NCBI GenBank assembly: GCA_963576725.1
Contig: OY755239.1
Span: forward strand, 62,910,953-62,974,952
Source: Azorinus chamasolen
Lineage: Eukaryota > Mollusca > Bivalvia > Cardiida > Solecurtidae
Direction: 5' to 3'
Length of the DNA stretch: 64,000 nt
This document shows positions 63,865 to 64,000 of the stretch, piece by piece. The translations under genes and the position numbers were made by a program. The notes below the pieces were generated by a model, which ran no database searches, was not told the DNA's origin, and was given only the letters and a program-made list of their open reading frames with translations. Position 1 is the first letter of the stretch. Each line of letters opens with the position of its first letter.

Positions 63865-64000
63865 CTTTGGTTTTGGTTTTTATCGGGTTTAACATCGTTT
63901 TAACAGTATTTCAGTCATATCATGACATCCAGCAAATTACAGTTGGAGGAAGACCCCAGATGTTTTTCTGTGCACGGAACAAAGTGCATTGTTTAGTGCA
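63865..64000 (-). mobile_element. SINE tail portion, cut by the window edge
   Basis: Uninterrupted copy of the same SINE body (ATCGGGTTTAACATCG.TTTAACAGTATTTCAGTC, then GGAGGAAGACCCC). It acts as the empty-site reference for the MITE insertion at 28.4/28.8 kb. Confidence 0.65.

Noticed and set aside
1..64000. Autonomous piggyBac or Helitron protein genes
   Set aside because: No piggyBac DDE, Rep or helicase domain was found in any frame; all TTAA and HINE elements here are non-autonomous.

Overview
The window looks like nuclear DNA of a marine bivalve mollusc. It is AT-rich, genes are split by introns, and the repeats are of kinds known from bivalves: pearl/Helitron-associated elements with tandem cores, tetranucleotide tails and CCCC..GGGG end hairpins, tRNA-derived SINEs, and hundreds of bases of palindromic MITEs. 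No prokaryotic operon, phage, CRISPR array or functional tRNA/rRNA gene was seen. Most of the sequence is nested, short, non-autonomous transposons.

The one complete protein gene is a B-type cyclin on the + strand (ATG 39787, stop 47584-47586, 8 coding exons, 443 residues). It has a destruction box, both cyclin folds and the CDK-binding motifs. Its proximal promoter carries two CCAAT boxes 32 bp apart followed by a CDE/CHR-like site, the layout known from vertebrate G2/M genes. A likely poly(A) signal lies at 49329, preceded by a Pumilio-type site. Several MITEs sit in its introns and 3' flank.

Two further genes lie on the - strand. At the right end (62611-63765) are two phase-compatible 3' exons of a gene that runs out of the window. 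Between about 27.5 kb and 10.3 kb are several short candidate exons with good splice signals (first coding exon 27290-27456, possible last exon 10265-10371). These may be one gene with small exons hidden among repeats; I could not name it.

Names used below. TTAA-A1, A2, B, C, D and E are MITE families starting TTAACCC and ending GGGTTAA (piggyBac-like, or another TTAA-targeting superfamily), most with a long central palindrome. TA-1 and TA-2 are about 205-bp MITEs with CAGTAAAACC ends and TA target duplications (Tc1/mariner/pogo-like). HINE/pearl elements are Helitron-associated tandem-repeat elements.

Layout: 1-4.4 kb TTAA MITEs; 4.4-9.8 kb two HINE/pearl elements and a third tandem array, both HINEs inserted inside older MITEs; 9.75-10.06 kb a 15-bp minisatellite made of a MITE end; 10.4-33 kb dense nested MITEs, four more tandem arrays, SINEs, a 421-bp perfect tandem duplication and the scattered candidate exons; 33-39 kb lower-repeat sequence with one decayed ORF; 39.4-49.4 kb the cyclin B gene; 49.4-62.6 kb MITEs, a mariner transposase relic and a Mutator-like element; 62.6-64 kb the 3' end of the second gene.

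Main novelty candidates: unrelated MITE superfamilies share the same palindrome tip (GCTCC-N4-GGAGC); a 75-bp element is nothing but a hairpin; arrayed nuclear-receptor half-sites lie in HINE repeats; and the cyclin B promoter has a vertebrate-like CCAAT/CDE/CHR arrangement.
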